From: Haliea salexigens DSM 19537
GTDB taxonomy: Bacteria > Pseudomonadota > Gammaproteobacteria > Pseudomonadales > Halieaceae
DNA: 64,000 bases
Direction of reading: 5' to 3'
Assembly (NCBI RefSeq): GCF_000423125.1
Contig: NZ_AUHJ01000004.1
Location: 124,001 to 188,000, forward strand
Below, piece after piece: positions 1 through 11,000 of the stretch (positions are counted from its first letter, which is position 1; each line of letters begins with the position of its first letter). The notes below the pieces were generated by a model. That model was not told the origin of the DNA. It did not search any database and saw only the letters and a list, made by a program, of their open reading frames with translations. The position numbers were made by a program, and so were the translations under genes.

Positions 1-1043
1 CCCAGCAGCATGATACCGAGGGTTTCTATATCCAGGAACTTGTCGGCAACGAGTTTCGAGCCAACCGACAAGCCAAGGAAAATGGTGGTGATGTTGATCA
101 GGGCATTCTGGGCGGCATCACTCAGACGCTTCACCACACCGCACTCTTTCATCAGGTTGCCAAAACAGAACATGCCCAGCAGAGGCGCCGCTGCGGGCAA
201 CAAAAGCGCCACCAGAATCAGCAACATCAGAGGAAATACAATCTTTTCCCGCTGCGACACTTCGCGCAACTGGGTCATGACAATCTCCCGCTCCGCCTGC
301 GTGGTGAGCGCGCGCATAATCGGCGGTTGAATCAGGGGCACCAGTGCCATGTAGGAATACGCCGCTACCGCGATTGGCCCCAGCAGGTCCGGTGCCAGCA
401 GGCTGGCGACGTAAATGGCGGTGGGACCATCCGCGCCGCCAATGATGCCGATGGCGGCGGCATCCGCGAGGCTGAAGTCCATCAAGCCCAGGGTGCTGAG
501 GCCAACCGCGCCCAGCACGGTGGCAAATATGCCGAACTGCGCGGCCGCCCCCAGGAACAGCGTGCGGGGATTGGCCAGCAGCGGGCCGAAATCAGTCATG
601 GCGCCAACGCCCATGAAGATCACCAATGGCGCCACACCACTGGCAATGGCCACCGTGTAGAAGGTATGCAGCATGCCGTCGCTGAAACCCGCTGCTTCCG
701 CGGCACTGGCCGCCGCCTGTTGCACGGGTGCCGCGGCCAGCCCCAGCGCCTGCAAAAGCGCTTCGGCATCGCTGGCCACGGACTGGCCCAGCAACCGGGC
801 CATCTCCGCCAGCACGGCGGGGTCCGCGCTATGCAACGCATTTTCCGCGGCAGAATACGCAAGGCCGGCGCCGGGAATGTTCGCCAACACACCACCAAAG
901 CCGATCGGCACCAGCAACAGCGGTTCGAACTGCTTGCGGATAGCCAGAAACAGCAGGCAGAGACCGATCAATATCATCACCACCTGGCCGGGCTGAAAGT
1001 GGGCCAGCCCGGTGGAGTCCCACAGACGCAACAGATTGCTCAT
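1..1043 (-). CDS. oadB: Na+-translocating oxaloacetate decarboxylase, beta subunit (partial, C-terminus beyond window)
   Basis: Membrane subunit that decarboxylates carboxybiotin and pumps Na+ outwards. The ATG at 1043 opens a frame with no stop to base 1 (347 codons, so most of a family protein of roughly 375-430 residues). It shows an N-terminal hydrophobic helix (residues about 17-35), further membrane segments, and the family signature [13 protein letters not shown] in the ion-conducting core. It begins 4 bp after the oadA stop, so it is the third gene of an oadG-oadA-oadB operon. The 3' end is outside the window. Confidence comes from the signature plus the operon. Confidence 0.93.
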   Translation of the reverse strand, partial: MSNLLRLWDSTGLAHFQPGQVVMILIGLCLLFLAIRKQFEPLLLVPIGFGGVLANIPGAGLAYSAAENALHSADPAVLAEMARLLGQSVASDAEALLQALGLAAAPVQQAAASAAEAAGFSDGMLHTFYTVAIASGVAPLVIFMGVGAMTDFGPLLANPRTLFLGAAAQFGIFATVLGAVGLSTLGLMDFSLADAAAIGIIGGADGPTAIYVASLLAPDLLGPIAVAAYSYMALVPLIQPPIMRALTTQAEREIVMTQLREVSQREKIVFPLMLLILVALLLPAAAPLLGMFCFGNLMKECGVVKRLSDAAQNALINITTIFLGLSVGSKLVADKFLDIETLGIMLL

Positions 1044-1047
1044 AGGG

Positions 1048-2907
1048 TCAGGCCAGGGTGATCAAAGTGTCGCCGACTGCAACAACATCGCCCGCCTTCA
1101 CCTCGACGCTCGCGACCTTGCCGTCCTGCGGCGCGCGCACCTCGGTCTCCATCTTCATGGCTTCAAGCAGCACAATCACCTGGCCCGTGGACACCGCGTC
1201 ACCCACCTGCACATTGACCTTGAAGATATTGCCGGCCAGCGGTGCCGGCACGGAAGTGGCGTCTGCTGCCGCTGCAGGCCCGGCTGCCGGCTTTGCCGCC
1301 GGCGCCTCCGCGGCGGACTCGCGCACCGTGTCGACTTCACCACCGGCGCTGACTTCTACCACGTACGACTGGCCATTGACCCGAACGGTGTAGACGCCGG
1401 GCTCCTCTGCTGAGGCGTCTTGACTCGCCGCTGAGGGCTTTTTATTCGCCGCTGAGGGCTCTTTACCTGTCGCTGAGGGCTCTCTGTCAGCCGCTGATGG
1501 CTCCTCCCCCGGTGCCGGCTCAAAGGCCGAGGGGTCACCGCGGTGCTGCAGGAAGCGCAGGCCGATCTGGGGAAACAGCGCGTAGGTGAGCACGTCGTCG
1601 ACTTCCTGCTCGCCGCTGGCCAGCGTAATGTTCTTTTCTTTCGCCAGTGCGCGCAGTTCGTTGGACAACCCATCCAGCTCCGGCTCCAGCAGGTCGGCCG
1701 GGCGGCAGGTGATGACCTTGTCACCCTCGAGAACGCGCTGCTGCAGGGCTTCGTTAACCGCCGCGGGAGTGGCGCCGTACTCTCCCTTGAGCACGCCGGC
1801 GGTTTCCCGCGATATCGACTTGTAACGCTCACCGGTCAATACGTTCAACACGGCCTGGGTGCCGACGATCTGTGAGGTGGGGGTAACCAGCGGGATAAAG
1901 CCCAGGTCCTCACGAACTTTCGGTATCTCCTCCAGTACTTCGTCCATGCGATCCAGGGCGCCCTGCTCACGCAGCTGGTTTTCCATGTTGGTCAACATGC
2001 CGCCGGGGACCTGGGCCACCAGGATGCGCGCATCCACGCCGCGCAGGGACCCCTCGAAGCGCGCGTATTTCTTGCGCACGCCGCGAAAGTAGCCGGCGAT
2101 GTCGGAAAGCTTCTCCAGATCAAGGCCGGTATCGCGCTCGGTGCCGGCCAATATCGCCACAACGGACTCTGTCGGCGAATGGCCATACGTCATCGACATG
2201 GAGGAGATGGAGGTATCCACGTTGTCGATACCGGCTTCCACGCACTTGAGAATGGTGGCGGTGGACAGCCCGGTGGTGGCGTGGCACTGCATGTGGATAG
2301 GAATATCGCAGCTCTCCTTGAGACGCCGCACCAACTCGTACCCTGTGTAGGGCCGCAGCAGGCCAGCCATATCCTTTATGGCAATGGAATCGGCGCCCAT
2401 ATCCTCTATACGCTTGCCCTGATCTACCCAGGCATCCAGCGTGTGTACGGGGCTCAGTGTATAGGAGATCGTACCCTGGGCATGGCGTTCCACCGCCTTT
2501 ACGGCTTTCAGCGCCACCTCGATGTTGCGCATGTCGTTCATCGCATCAAACACACGGAACACATCGACACCATTCACCGCAGCCCGCTCCACAAAGCGCT
2601 CGACGACATCATCCGCGTAGTGCCGGTAACCGAGAATATTCTGGCCGCGCAGCAGCATTTGCTGACGCGTGTTGGGCATGGCTTTCTTGAACTCGCGAAT
2701 GCGCTCCCAGGGGTCCTCGCCGAGGTAACGGATGCAGGCGTCGAAAGTGGCGCCGCCCCAGGTTTCGACCGACCAGTAACCCACCGTATCCAGCTCTGCG
2801 GCCACCGGCAACATGTCCTCAAGACGGACCCGGGTTGCCAGCAGCGACTGGTTGCCGTCGCGCAAAACCACGTCGGTGATGCCCAGGGGGCGCTTGTTTT
2901 CAGCCAT
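1048..2907 (-). CDS. oadA: Oxaloacetate decarboxylase alpha subunit (carboxyltransferase-biotin carrier)
   Basis: A 619-residue soluble subunit that transfers the carboxyl group of oxaloacetate to biotin. The N-terminal HMGL-like TIM barrel opens with the motif [12 protein letters not shown] (residues about 16-27), followed by the conserved carboxylase domain to about residue 460. The C-terminal biotinyl domain has EAMKMET with the biotinylated lysine at residue 585. Between them lies a low-complexity linker (about 465-510) made of a 7-residue repeat (see the repeat entry), plus a short Ala/Pro-rich stretch that is usual before biotinyl domains. Adjacent oadG and oadB favour a membrane decarboxylase over a pyruvate carboxylase B subunit. 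Confidence 0.95.
   Translation of the reverse strand: MAENKRPLGITDVVLRDGNQSLLATRVRLEDMLPVAAELDTVGYWSVETWGGATFDACIRYLGEDPWERIREFKKAMPNTRQQMLLRGQNILGYRHYADDVVERFVERAAVNGVDVFRVFDAMNDMRNIEVALKAVKAVERHAQGTISYTLSPVHTLDAWVDQGKRIEDMGADSIAIKDMAGLLRPYTGYELVRRLKESCDIPIHMQCHATTGLSTATILKCVEAGIDNVDTSISSMSMTYGHSPTESVVAILAGTERDTGLDLEKLSDIAGYFRGVRKKYARFEGSLRGVDARILVAQVPGGMLTNMENQLREQGALDRMDEVLEEIPKVREDLGFIPLVTPTSQIVGTQAVLNVLTGERYKSISRETAGVLKGEYGATPAAVNEALQQRVLEGDKVITCRPADLLEPELDGLSNELRALAKEKNITLASGEQEVDDVLTYALFPQIGLRFLQHRGDPSAFEPAPGEEPSAADREPSATGKEPSAANKKPSAASQDASAEEPGVYTVRVNGQSYVVEVSAGGEVDTVRESAAEAPAAKPAAGPAAAADATSVPAPLAGNIFKVNVQVGDAVSTGQVIVLLEAMKMETEVRAPQDGKVASVEVKAGDVVAVGDTLITLA
1427..1510 (-). repeat. 21-bp tandem repeat encoding the OadA inter-domain linker
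   Basis: Four 21-bp units (starting at 1427, 1448, 1469 and 1490) share the core GCCGCTGAGGGCT on the + strand. In oadA they encode 7-residue units of the type EPSAAxx, giving a charged, Pro/Ala-rich flexible linker between the carboxyltransferase and the biotin carrier. The period is a multiple of three, so copy-number change would keep the frame. Confidence 0.85.
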
Positions 2908-2933
2908 GCGGTTTCAATCTCCTCGAGGAAGGT

Positions 2934-3203
2934 TCAGCCATTGCGGCGACGTTGACGGTGCTGGTGCACCGCGGCGGTAATGACCGCGATGCGCTCCGCA
3001 TCCAGTGAGGACTCTGCCGCTGCACTGGTGCGGCGCGGAGCCACGGCTTGCGACTCTGCAGGCTGCGGAAAGAAACGCAGGATCACCTGCGAAGCCAGCC
3101 CGATGGCCAGTACCAGCAGGGAAAGGAAAATCACCACCGCACTGACGCCAAACAGCATCAGCTCTACGCCCTGCATAAAAAGTTCGTCTTCGCGCAAAAC
3201 CAC
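2934..3203 (-). CDS. oadG: Oxaloacetate decarboxylase gamma subunit
   Basis: A small protein of 89 residues that anchors and assembles the alpha and beta subunits. It has one transmembrane helix (about residues 12-38, MQGVELMLFG then a hydrophobic run) and a polar Pro/Ala/Arg-rich cytoplasmic tail, the usual OadG layout; the family C-terminus binds Zn, and an HQH lies near the end here. The start is uncertain: GTG at 3203, or ATG at 3176, which removes nine residues. It is the first gene of the minus-strand oad operon, 26 bp before oadA. Confidence 0.85.
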   Translation of the reverse strand: MVLREDELFMQGVELMLFGVSAVVIFLSLLVLAIGLASQVILRFFPQPAESQAVAPRRTSAAAESSLDAERIAVITAAVHQHRQRRRNG

Positions 3204-3245
3204 GTCCCGCTTCAGTTCACGCTCGCATCATAAATCATCTTGGCT

Positions 3246-3269
3246 GCGGGGCGCCAACGTGCGCCCCGC
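3246..3269. promoter_or_regulatory. GC-rich hairpin between divergent oadG and dusC
   Basis: Perfect 9-bp stem (GCGGGGCGC with GCGCCCCGC) and a 6-base loop in the 135-bp divergent gap. Neither side has a T-run, so it is not an obvious terminator; it could lie in the oad leader or be an operator. Confidence 0.4.
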
Positions 3270-3338
3270 CCCCACCACCTCAGCGCTTAACCCGGCAGGC
3301 GCACAGCGGTATACTGGTGCATTGACCGGAGATCCGAT

Positions 3339-5115
<1,777 letters not shown>

Positions 5116-5116
5116 T

Positions 5117-5130
5117 TTGACCTGAATCAA
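5117..5130. promoter_or_regulatory. Candidate FNR/ANR box upstream of the cytochrome c peroxidase
   Basis: TTGACCTGAATCAA matches the FNR/ANR consensus TTGAT-N4-ATCAA with one mismatch. It lies 80 bp before the peroxidase start, a plausible place for an activator. Low-oxygen control by FNR-type regulators is known for di-heme peroxidases in other proteobacteria. Confidence 0.6.
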
Positions 5131-5176
5131 TAACAGGAAGTGCCACGCTTGCTCCCATCTGTTACCGCCCCCATCA

Positions 5177-5194
5177 TGAATACAAGGGTATTCA
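5177..5194. repeat. Inverted repeat in the ccp leader
   Basis: Seven-base arms TGAATAC and GTATTCA separated by AAGG, 16 bases before the ATG of the peroxidase gene. It could be an operator or a 5'-UTR hairpin; no known regulator site is recognised. Confidence 0.45.
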
Positions 5195-5210
5195 CCGGGA
5201 GGGCTTTACT

Positions 5211-6290
5211 ATGACATTGATTTCACCGCGCCACCGTCTGTCACTGGCGATCAGCCTGCTCAGCGCGCTCGCACTGGCACCCGCCGTCGAAGCTGAGCCC
5301 CTGCGGGATCGCGCCAACGACCTCTTTAACCCTGTTCCGGCAAGCGGCAACAGCGCTGCGGACGGCAAGCTCAACCCGGACCAGGTCGAGCTGGGTAAAA
5401 TGCTGTTCTTTGAACCCCGCATTTCCGCCAGCCATTTAATCAGCTGCAATACCTGCCACAACGTCGGCTTTGGTGGTCACGACTACCTGCCCACCTCCAT
5501 CGGGCACGGCTGGCAGCGGGGCCCCCGAAATTCACCCACCGTATTCAATGCGGTATTCAATGCGGCCCAGTTCTGGGACGGCCGCGCGGCCGACCTCGCC
5601 GAACAGGCTAAAGGCCCGGTACAGGCCAGCGTGGAAATGAGCAGCACGCCGGCGCGGGTCACCGCAACGCTGAACAGCATGCCGGAATATGTCGAGCGCT
5701 TCCAAACCGCTTTTCCCGATGCAGCGGAGCCCGTGAGCTTCGACAACATGGCGTTGGCCATAGAAGCCTTTGAAACCACCCTGACCACGCCGGGCTCGGC
5801 GTTTGACGCCTACCTGAACGGCGACGCTGCGGCGCTCACCGCGCAGCAGAAAGCAGGCCTCGGCCTGTTCATGGACAAGGGCTGCGCGGCCTGTCACACC
5901 GGGGTCAATTTGGGCGGCCAACACTACTTTCCCTTCGGCCTGATTGCACGGCCGGGCGCTGACATCCTGCCGGTGGGCGACAAGGGGCGCTTTGCCGTCA
6001 CGCGCACCGCCTCCGATGAGTATGTGTTTCGCGCAGCCCCCCTGCGCAACGTGGCCCTTACCGCACCCTATTTCCACTCGGGCGCAGTCTGGAGCCTTGA
6101 GGAGGCGGTTGCCATTATGGGCCGTTCCCAGCTAGGCGCCGAGCTGGACGCCGAAGAAGTCAGCCAGATTACTGCATTCCTGGAGTCACTCACCGGGGAA
6201 CAGCCGCACATCGAGTACCCGTTACTGCCGCCCAGCACGGCTGATACACCGCGGCCCGACCCGTTGTGGAAACCGACCGCCGGCCACTAG
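5211..6290 (+). CDS. Di-heme cytochrome c peroxidase (MauG/CcpA family)
   Basis: Periplasmic reduction of H2O2 to water with electrons from cytochromes. A signal peptide (about residues 1-28, ending ALAPAVEA) precedes two c-type heme sites, CNTCH at residues 79-83 and CAACH at 225-229. The FWDGR motif, GPRNSPT and a C-terminal region rich in PLRNVALTAPYFHSG are typical of the family. Length (359) is normal. A GGGAGG ribosome site precedes the ATG. The upstream FNR-like box suggests induction at low oxygen. Whether it is a true peroxidase or a MauG-like enzyme cannot be settled here. Confidence 0.9.
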   Translation: MTLISPRHRLSLAISLLSALALAPAVEAEPLRDRANDLFNPVPASGNSAADGKLNPDQVELGKMLFFEPRISASHLISCNTCHNVGFGGHDYLPTSIGHGWQRGPRNSPTVFNAVFNAAQFWDGRAADLAEQAKGPVQASVEMSSTPARVTATLNSMPEYVERFQTAFPDAAEPVSFDNMALAIEAFETTLTTPGSAFDAYLNGDAAALTAQQKAGLGLFMDKGCAACHTGVNLGGQHYFPFGLIARPGADILPVGDKGRFAVTRTASDEYVFRAAPLRNVALTAPYFHSGAVWSLEEAVAIMGRSQLGAELDAEEVSQITAFLESLTGEQPHIEYPLLPPSTADTPRPDPLWKPTAGH

Positions 6291-6302
6291 GGTCATTAAC
6301 CA

Positions 6303-6320
6303 GGGGCGGCGCGCCGCCCC
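6303..6320. terminator. Candidate bidirectional terminator between convergent genes
   Basis: Perfect 18-base palindrome GGGGCGGCGCGCCGCCCC between the stops of the peroxidase and the M28 peptidase genes. There is no T-run, so termination would have to rely on the very stable stem. Confidence 0.45.
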
Positions 6321-6325
6321 CATTG

Positions 6326-7984
6326 CTACGGCGTCAGTGAAGCCTCCCGGGCTGCCTTGAACTCCACACCGTCACGCCATTCGGGAAAGTCGCGGTTGGA
6401 CGCCAGTTCGCGGCCCATCTCCAGCAACAACAACACTTCCTGAGCCGCCCCGCTCAGGTCCCAGGCGGGATCGTATTCATCCGAAGGCTTGTGGTAGTGG
6501 TTGGCCACGTAGTCACGCAGGCGCGCATCGCCCCAGGCCTTGCCGTGCTCAACACTGTCGGTCGCATTAGTCAGGTACAGTGCGGGAATGCCCACCTTGG
6601 CCAGGGAAAAATGATCCGAGCGATAGTAGGAGCCCTTTTCCGGGTAGGGCTCCTGCACCACCACCCGACCCTGCCGCTGCGCCGCACGCAGCAGATAGTC
6701 CTCCAGTTCGCTGTTGCCATACCCCACCACGGCAACGTCGCGAGTGCGCCCGAGGTTTCCCGCCGCGATGTTATCCATATTGAAATTGGCCACTGTTTTC
6801 TCAGGCGGAAACAGCGGGTTTTCGGCGTAGAACTTCGAGCCCAGAAGCCCGGACTCCTCCGCCGTTACCGCCAGAAACAGCACCGAGCGCTCGGGCGGCT
6901 CCCCGCCGGTGAGAAACTGCCGCGCCAGGGCAAGCAACCCCGCCACCCCGGACGCGTTATCGCTGGCGCCGTTGTAGATATTGTCGCCGGCATCACCCGG
7001 GCGCACGCCGAGGTGGTCCCAGTGGGCGGTGTAAATGATCACCTCATCGGAATGCTGCGAGCCGGGAACCAGCGCCGCCACATTGTGTGACATACGGTCT
7101 GACAGGCTGTTATTGAGCGTCACCGAAGCCTGCATCCCTCCCAGGGCCACCGCTTCGAAATCCGCCCGGGCCGCCGCTGCCTTGTCGGCGGCATAGTCGC
7201 GCCCCGCCGCGGCAAACAGCCTCTGCGCCTGCGCTAGCGGAATCCAGCCTTCCACCGCCAGCTTGTCGCGATGACGGTTCTCTGCCGTCAGGCCGATTTT
7301 GGCGCCCGACCAGCTGTTGCGTACCACTTCCCAGGGGTAGGCGGCGGCATCGGTCTCATGCACGATCAGTGCACCCGCGGCACCCTGCCGGGCCGCTTCG
7401 GCGTACTTGTAATCCCAGCGCCCGTAGTAGGTCATGGCATTGCCGTTGAACAGTGCGGGATCCTGCGTGGCAAAGCCGGGGTCGTTAATCAGCACCACCA
7501 CGGTTTTACCGGTCACGTCCACGCCCGCATAGTCGTTCCAGCCGCGCTCGGGCGCGTTGATTCCATAGCCCACAAACACCAGCTCGGAATCGGCGATACC
7601 GGTGGTTGCCACCTGCTGTTGGGTCGACACCATCATCTCCTCGCCGTAGGCCCAATCAGCATTGAAGGCATCACCGCGTATGGCCAGCACGGCTGCGGGG
7701 TCAGTGGTCACCGCGGTGATGGCCACTTCCTGTAGCCAGCTGTCACCATTGCCGGGCTTCGCCCCGAGCGCAGCAAAGTGCTTCACCAGCCAGTCGATGG
7801 TCATCTCTTCGCCGGCTGTCCCCGGTTCACGGCCCGCGTAAGTGTCCTGCGCCAGTTCGGCAATATGAAAATGCAGGTCTTTCTGCACCTGCTCGTCAGC
7901 AGTCAGCGCAGCGGCCGCCTGCGACCATACGAGCGTGGCACTCAGGCCACAGGCGGCGACCAGGGTAGCAAGGTGTGATGTCAT
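6326..7984 (-). CDS. Secreted M28-family zinc metallopeptidase
   Basis: Exported aminopeptidase-type enzyme of 552 residues. A signal peptide (about 1-26, ending QAAAA) is followed by a PA-like insert, then the co-catalytic zinc ligands in order: AHWDHLG, GASDNASG and AEESGLLGS. A distal YRSDHFSL histidine fits the last ligand. M28 peptidases free amino acids from peptides or process peptidoglycan-like substrates; the divergent neighbour is a peptide transporter, which fits peptide use. It converges on the peroxidase gene. Confidence 0.9.
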   Translation of the reverse strand: MTSHLATLVAACGLSATLVWSQAAAALTADEQVQKDLHFHIAELAQDTYAGREPGTAGEEMTIDWLVKHFAALGAKPGNGDSWLQEVAITAVTTDPAAVLAIRGDAFNADWAYGEEMMVSTQQQVATTGIADSELVFVGYGINAPERGWNDYAGVDVTGKTVVVLINDPGFATQDPALFNGNAMTYYGRWDYKYAEAARQGAAGALIVHETDAAAYPWEVVRNSWSGAKIGLTAENRHRDKLAVEGWIPLAQAQRLFAAAGRDYAADKAAAARADFEAVALGGMQASVTLNNSLSDRMSHNVAALVPGSQHSDEVIIYTAHWDHLGVRPGDAGDNIYNGASDNASGVAGLLALARQFLTGGEPPERSVLFLAVTAEESGLLGSKFYAENPLFPPEKTVANFNMDNIAAGNLGRTRDVAVVGYGNSELEDYLLRAAQRQGRVVVQEPYPEKGSYYRSDHFSLAKVGIPALYLTNATDSVEHGKAWGDARLRDYVANHYHKPSDEYDPAWDLSGAAQEVLLLLEMGRELASNRDFPEWRDGVEFKAAREASLTP

Positions 7985-8162
7985 GGGAGCTCCAGCGGTT
8001 GCAACAACGTGACCCGAAGCATAGACGGTTTCACCCCGCGCCGCACGAGCCCCCGGGGATCACACGCACTGCGGCTGGGGGCTGCGCAAAGTCATCCCAT
8101 GAATGGTATTCTCCAATCCAGCGCCCGGCGCCCACACCCCATCGCCACCAGGAACCTGTGGA

Positions 8163-9710
8163 ATGACAATAACAGCCAGCCCCGCTCCCTCGGACGACAC
8201 CGCTTTTTTCGGCCATCCCCGCGGCCTCTACGTATGCTTTGCCACGGAATTGTGGGAGCGCTTTTCGTTCTACGGCATGAAGTACCTCTTATTGCTCTAC
8301 CTCACCAAGTACCACCTGTTTTCGGATGCCAACGGCCTGGAGGTGCTGGGTGGCTACGCCGCATTGGTGTATGCGATGCCGGTGATCGGCGGCCTGCTCG
8401 CCGACCGCTATCTTGGCATGCGCAAGTCGGTAGTGTTTGGCGGGCTATTACTGGTCCTCGGCCACCTCGGCATGGCGGTTGAGGGTGAGCAGGCGCGGCT
8501 GGTCGGCGATACCGTGGTACGCGATGACCGCGCCCTGCAGGTGTTCTACTTTTCGCTGGCCCTGATCGTGGTCGGCGTCGGCTTCCTGAAGCCCAACATT
8601 TCCACCATTGTCGGCCGGCTGTATGGCATCGATGACCCGCGACGGGACGCCGGTTTCACCATCTTCTACATGGGCATCAACCTCGGCGCGCTGACCGCCA
8701 CACTGGTGTGTGGCTACCTGGGAGTGACCTATGGCTGGGGCTACGGCTTCGGTGTGGCCGGTATCGGCATGTTGTTTGGCCTGGTGACCTTCCTGCACGG
8801 ACAGAAGCATCTGCGCGGCCACGCAGAACCGCCCGTACCCGAGCGTCTGCGAGAGCCTGCACTGCCGGGTTTGAACAAGGAGTGGGCGATTTACCTGGGT
8901 GCCGGCGCCGGCGTTGTCGCCGCTTGGCAGATGCTGCAGTTCCACGGCGCCGTGGGCGTGCTGCTGAATGTGCTCGCCATCGTCGTACTCCTGGGCCTCG
9001 CGTGGTTCATCGCCTTCCGCTGCAATCCGGTAGAGCGCAGCCGTATGCTGGTACTGGTTGCACTGACCATCTGCAGTGTAGTGTTCTGGTCGTTGTTTGA
9101 GCAGAGCGCCGCATCGATGACGCTGTACGCCGACCGGGTGATGGACCGCACTGTTTTCGGCATCAACTTCACCGCCGCGCAGTTCGGTTTTTTCAACGCG
9201 TTCTTCATATTCCTGCTGGCACCGGTGTTCGCCTGGCTGTGGACCGTGTTGGGCCGACGCGGTATCGAACCCTCCACACCCGTGAAGTTCGGTCTGGGTG
9301 TGGCGTTTGCCGGGCTGGGCTTTGGCGCCCTGGTACTGGGTGCCGCGTCCCCCAATGAGGCGGGCCTGGTCATCGGCTACTGGATGGTGCTGGCGTACCT
9401 GCTGCACACCGCCGGTGAACTCTGCCTTTCGCCAGTCGGCCTGTCTGCGGTCACCAAACTGTCAGTACCCGGTGTGGTGGGCGTTATGATGGGCGCCTGG
9501 TTCCTCGCCACCGCCTATTCGCAACATGTGGCGGCACAACTTTCCAAGCTGGCGGCACTGGATCTGCAGGCCGGCGCCGGTGACGTCGCCACGGCTCTGG
9601 CCACCTACACGGAGCTTTTCACGAGTCTGTTCTACGTCGGCCTCGGGGTGGCGGCAGTGCAATTCCTGCTGGCGCCCCTGCTGAAGAAAATGATGCACGG
9701 CATTCACTGA
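8163..9710 (+). CDS. Proton-dependent oligopeptide transporter (POT family, MFS)
   Basis: Inner-membrane H+/di- and tripeptide symporter, 515 residues, about 12-14 membrane segments. It has the POT hallmark ELWERFSFYGMKYLL near the N-terminus (ExxERFxYYG-type proton-coupling motif) and DPRRDAGFTIFYMGINLGA. The ATG at 8163 is preferred because AGGA lies nine bases upstream and the motif falls at the usual distance; an upstream in-frame ATG at 8103 adds 20 poorly conserved residues. Divergent from the M28 peptidase, which could supply its substrates. Confidence 0.9.
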   Translation: MTITASPAPSDDTAFFGHPRGLYVCFATELWERFSFYGMKYLLLLYLTKYHLFSDANGLEVLGGYAALVYAMPVIGGLLADRYLGMRKSVVFGGLLLVLGHLGMAVEGEQARLVGDTVVRDDRALQVFYFSLALIVVGVGFLKPNISTIVGRLYGIDDPRRDAGFTIFYMGINLGALTATLVCGYLGVTYGWGYGFGVAGIGMLFGLVTFLHGQKHLRGHAEPPVPERLREPALPGLNKEWAIYLGAGAGVVAAWQMLQFHGAVGVLLNVLAIVVLLGLAWFIAFRCNPVERSRMLVLVALTICSVVFWSLFEQSAASMTLYADRVMDRTVFGINFTAAQFGFFNAFFIFLLAPVFAWLWTVLGRRGIEPSTPVKFGLGVAFAGLGFGALVLGAASPNEAGLVIGYWMVLAYLLHTAGELCLSPVGLSAVTKLSVPGVVGVMMGAWFLATAYSQHVAAQLSKLAALDLQAGAGDVATALATYTELFTSLFYVGLGVAAVQFLLAPLLKKMMHGIH

Positions 9711-9729
9711 GCGGCACAGGACACAAGCC

Positions 9730-10962
9730 ATGACAAGCGCGGATCGCGAGTTCGACATTATCCTTTGGGGGGCCACCGGTTTTACCGGCCAACTGGTCGC
9801 GGAGTACCTGGCAACGAGCTATGGCGCCAACGGCACCCTGCGCTGGGCGCTGGCGGGCCGCAATGAGGCCAAGTTGCAGGCCGTGCAGCAATCGCTGATG
9901 GCCCACACCAGCGGCATGGCAGTCCCGCTGGTGGTGGCCGACAGTGATGATGAGCAAAGCCTGCGCGACATGGTGGCACGCGCCGCGGTGGTGTGCAGTA
10001 CGGTAGGGCCCTACGCACGCTATGGTACGCCACTGGTCGCGTGCTGTGCGGAGAGTGGCACTCACTATTGCGACTTGTCCGGAGAAGTACAGTGGATGGC
10101 GCGCGTAATACCCGCCTATCAGGCCACGGCGGCTGCCAGTGGCGCACGCCTGGTACACAGTTGCGGCTTCGATTCCATTCCCTCGGACATGGGCACCTGG
10201 TTTCTGCAACGTCAGATGGTGTCACGACAGGGGGTGGCAGCACGCCACGTAAAGTCCCGGGTAGGCCGCACTCGCGGCACCGCGAGTGGGGGCACCATCG
10301 CCAGCATGCTCGAAGTTCTTGATGAGGCACGCCGCGACAAGCAAATTCGCAAGCTGTTGGCCGACCCCTACTCCCTCTGCCCGGAAGGTACTACCGGCCC
10401 CGACGGGCGCGACCAGGCCGGCGCTCGCTACGACGCCGACTTCCAGCGCTGGACCTGCCCCTTCATCATGGCCGCCATCAACGGTCGCGTTGTGCGCCGC
10501 AGCCATCACCTGCTAGGCATGCCCTGGGGTGAGGACTTTCGCTTCGACGAGGCACAGCTGTGCACCTCGCGCGCACAGGCCCTGCGCAACACACTGGGCA
10601 TAGGCGGCGCCATGCTGGGCCTGTCAACCGGACCCGGACGCAAACTACTGCAACGTTTCCTGCCGGCCCCGGGAGAAGGCCCGGACCGGGAGCAACGGGA
10701 GGCCGGACACTACGAACTGTTCTTCCACGGCGTACACCCGGACGACAGCGCCCACGACATGCGGGTGCGCGTCGCCGGCCAGCTCGACCCGGGCTACGGG
10801 TCCACGGCACGCATGTTGGCCGAGTCCGCAGTGAGCCTGGCACAGGACCCGCTCACCTGCGGAGGTGGCTTCTGGACGCCCTCCTCGGCGCTCGGTGAAC
10901 ATTTGCTTGAGCGCCTGACCTCGCGTGCCGGCCTCACCTTCGAGGAAGTGGCGATCGATTAA
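9730..10962 (+). CDS. Saccharopine dehydrogenase-like NAD(P)-binding protein (trans-acting enoyl reductase type)
   Basis: 410 residues with an N-terminal Rossmann fold (FDIILWGATGFTGQLVAEYL), a middle STVGPYARYG and the family segment GEVQWM. A C-terminal region with TCGGGFWTPSSALGEHLLERL is typical of the proteins resembling mycobacterial trans-acting enoyl reductases, which act on lipid intermediates. True saccharopine dehydrogenases of lysine metabolism differ in the C-terminal half. It starts 19 bp after the POT gene. The substrate is unknown; a role in lipid metabolism is inferred from the family. Confidence 0.8.
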   Translation: MTSADREFDIILWGATGFTGQLVAEYLATSYGANGTLRWALAGRNEAKLQAVQQSLMAHTSGMAVPLVVADSDDEQSLRDMVARAAVVCSTVGPYARYGTPLVACCAESGTHYCDLSGEVQWMARVIPAYQATAAASGARLVHSCGFDSIPSDMGTWFLQRQMVSRQGVAARHVKSRVGRTRGTASGGTIASMLEVLDEARRDKQIRKLLADPYSLCPEGTTGPDGRDQAGARYDADFQRWTCPFIMAAINGRVVRRSHHLLGMPWGEDFRFDEAQLCTSRAQALRNTLGIGGAMLGLSTGPGRKLLQRFLPAPGEGPDREQREAGHYELFFHGVHPDDSAHDMRVRVAGQLDPGYGSTARMLAESAVSLAQDPLTCGGGFWTPSSALGEHLLERLTSRAGLTFEEVAID

Positions 10963-11000
10963 CCCACGCGGCCGCACATAACACGGCGGGAGATCGCCCA

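Noticed and set aside
327..1061. 244-codon plus-strand frame at the left edge
   Set aside because: Antisense to oadB, whose minus-strand reading gives the [13 protein letters not shown] signature.
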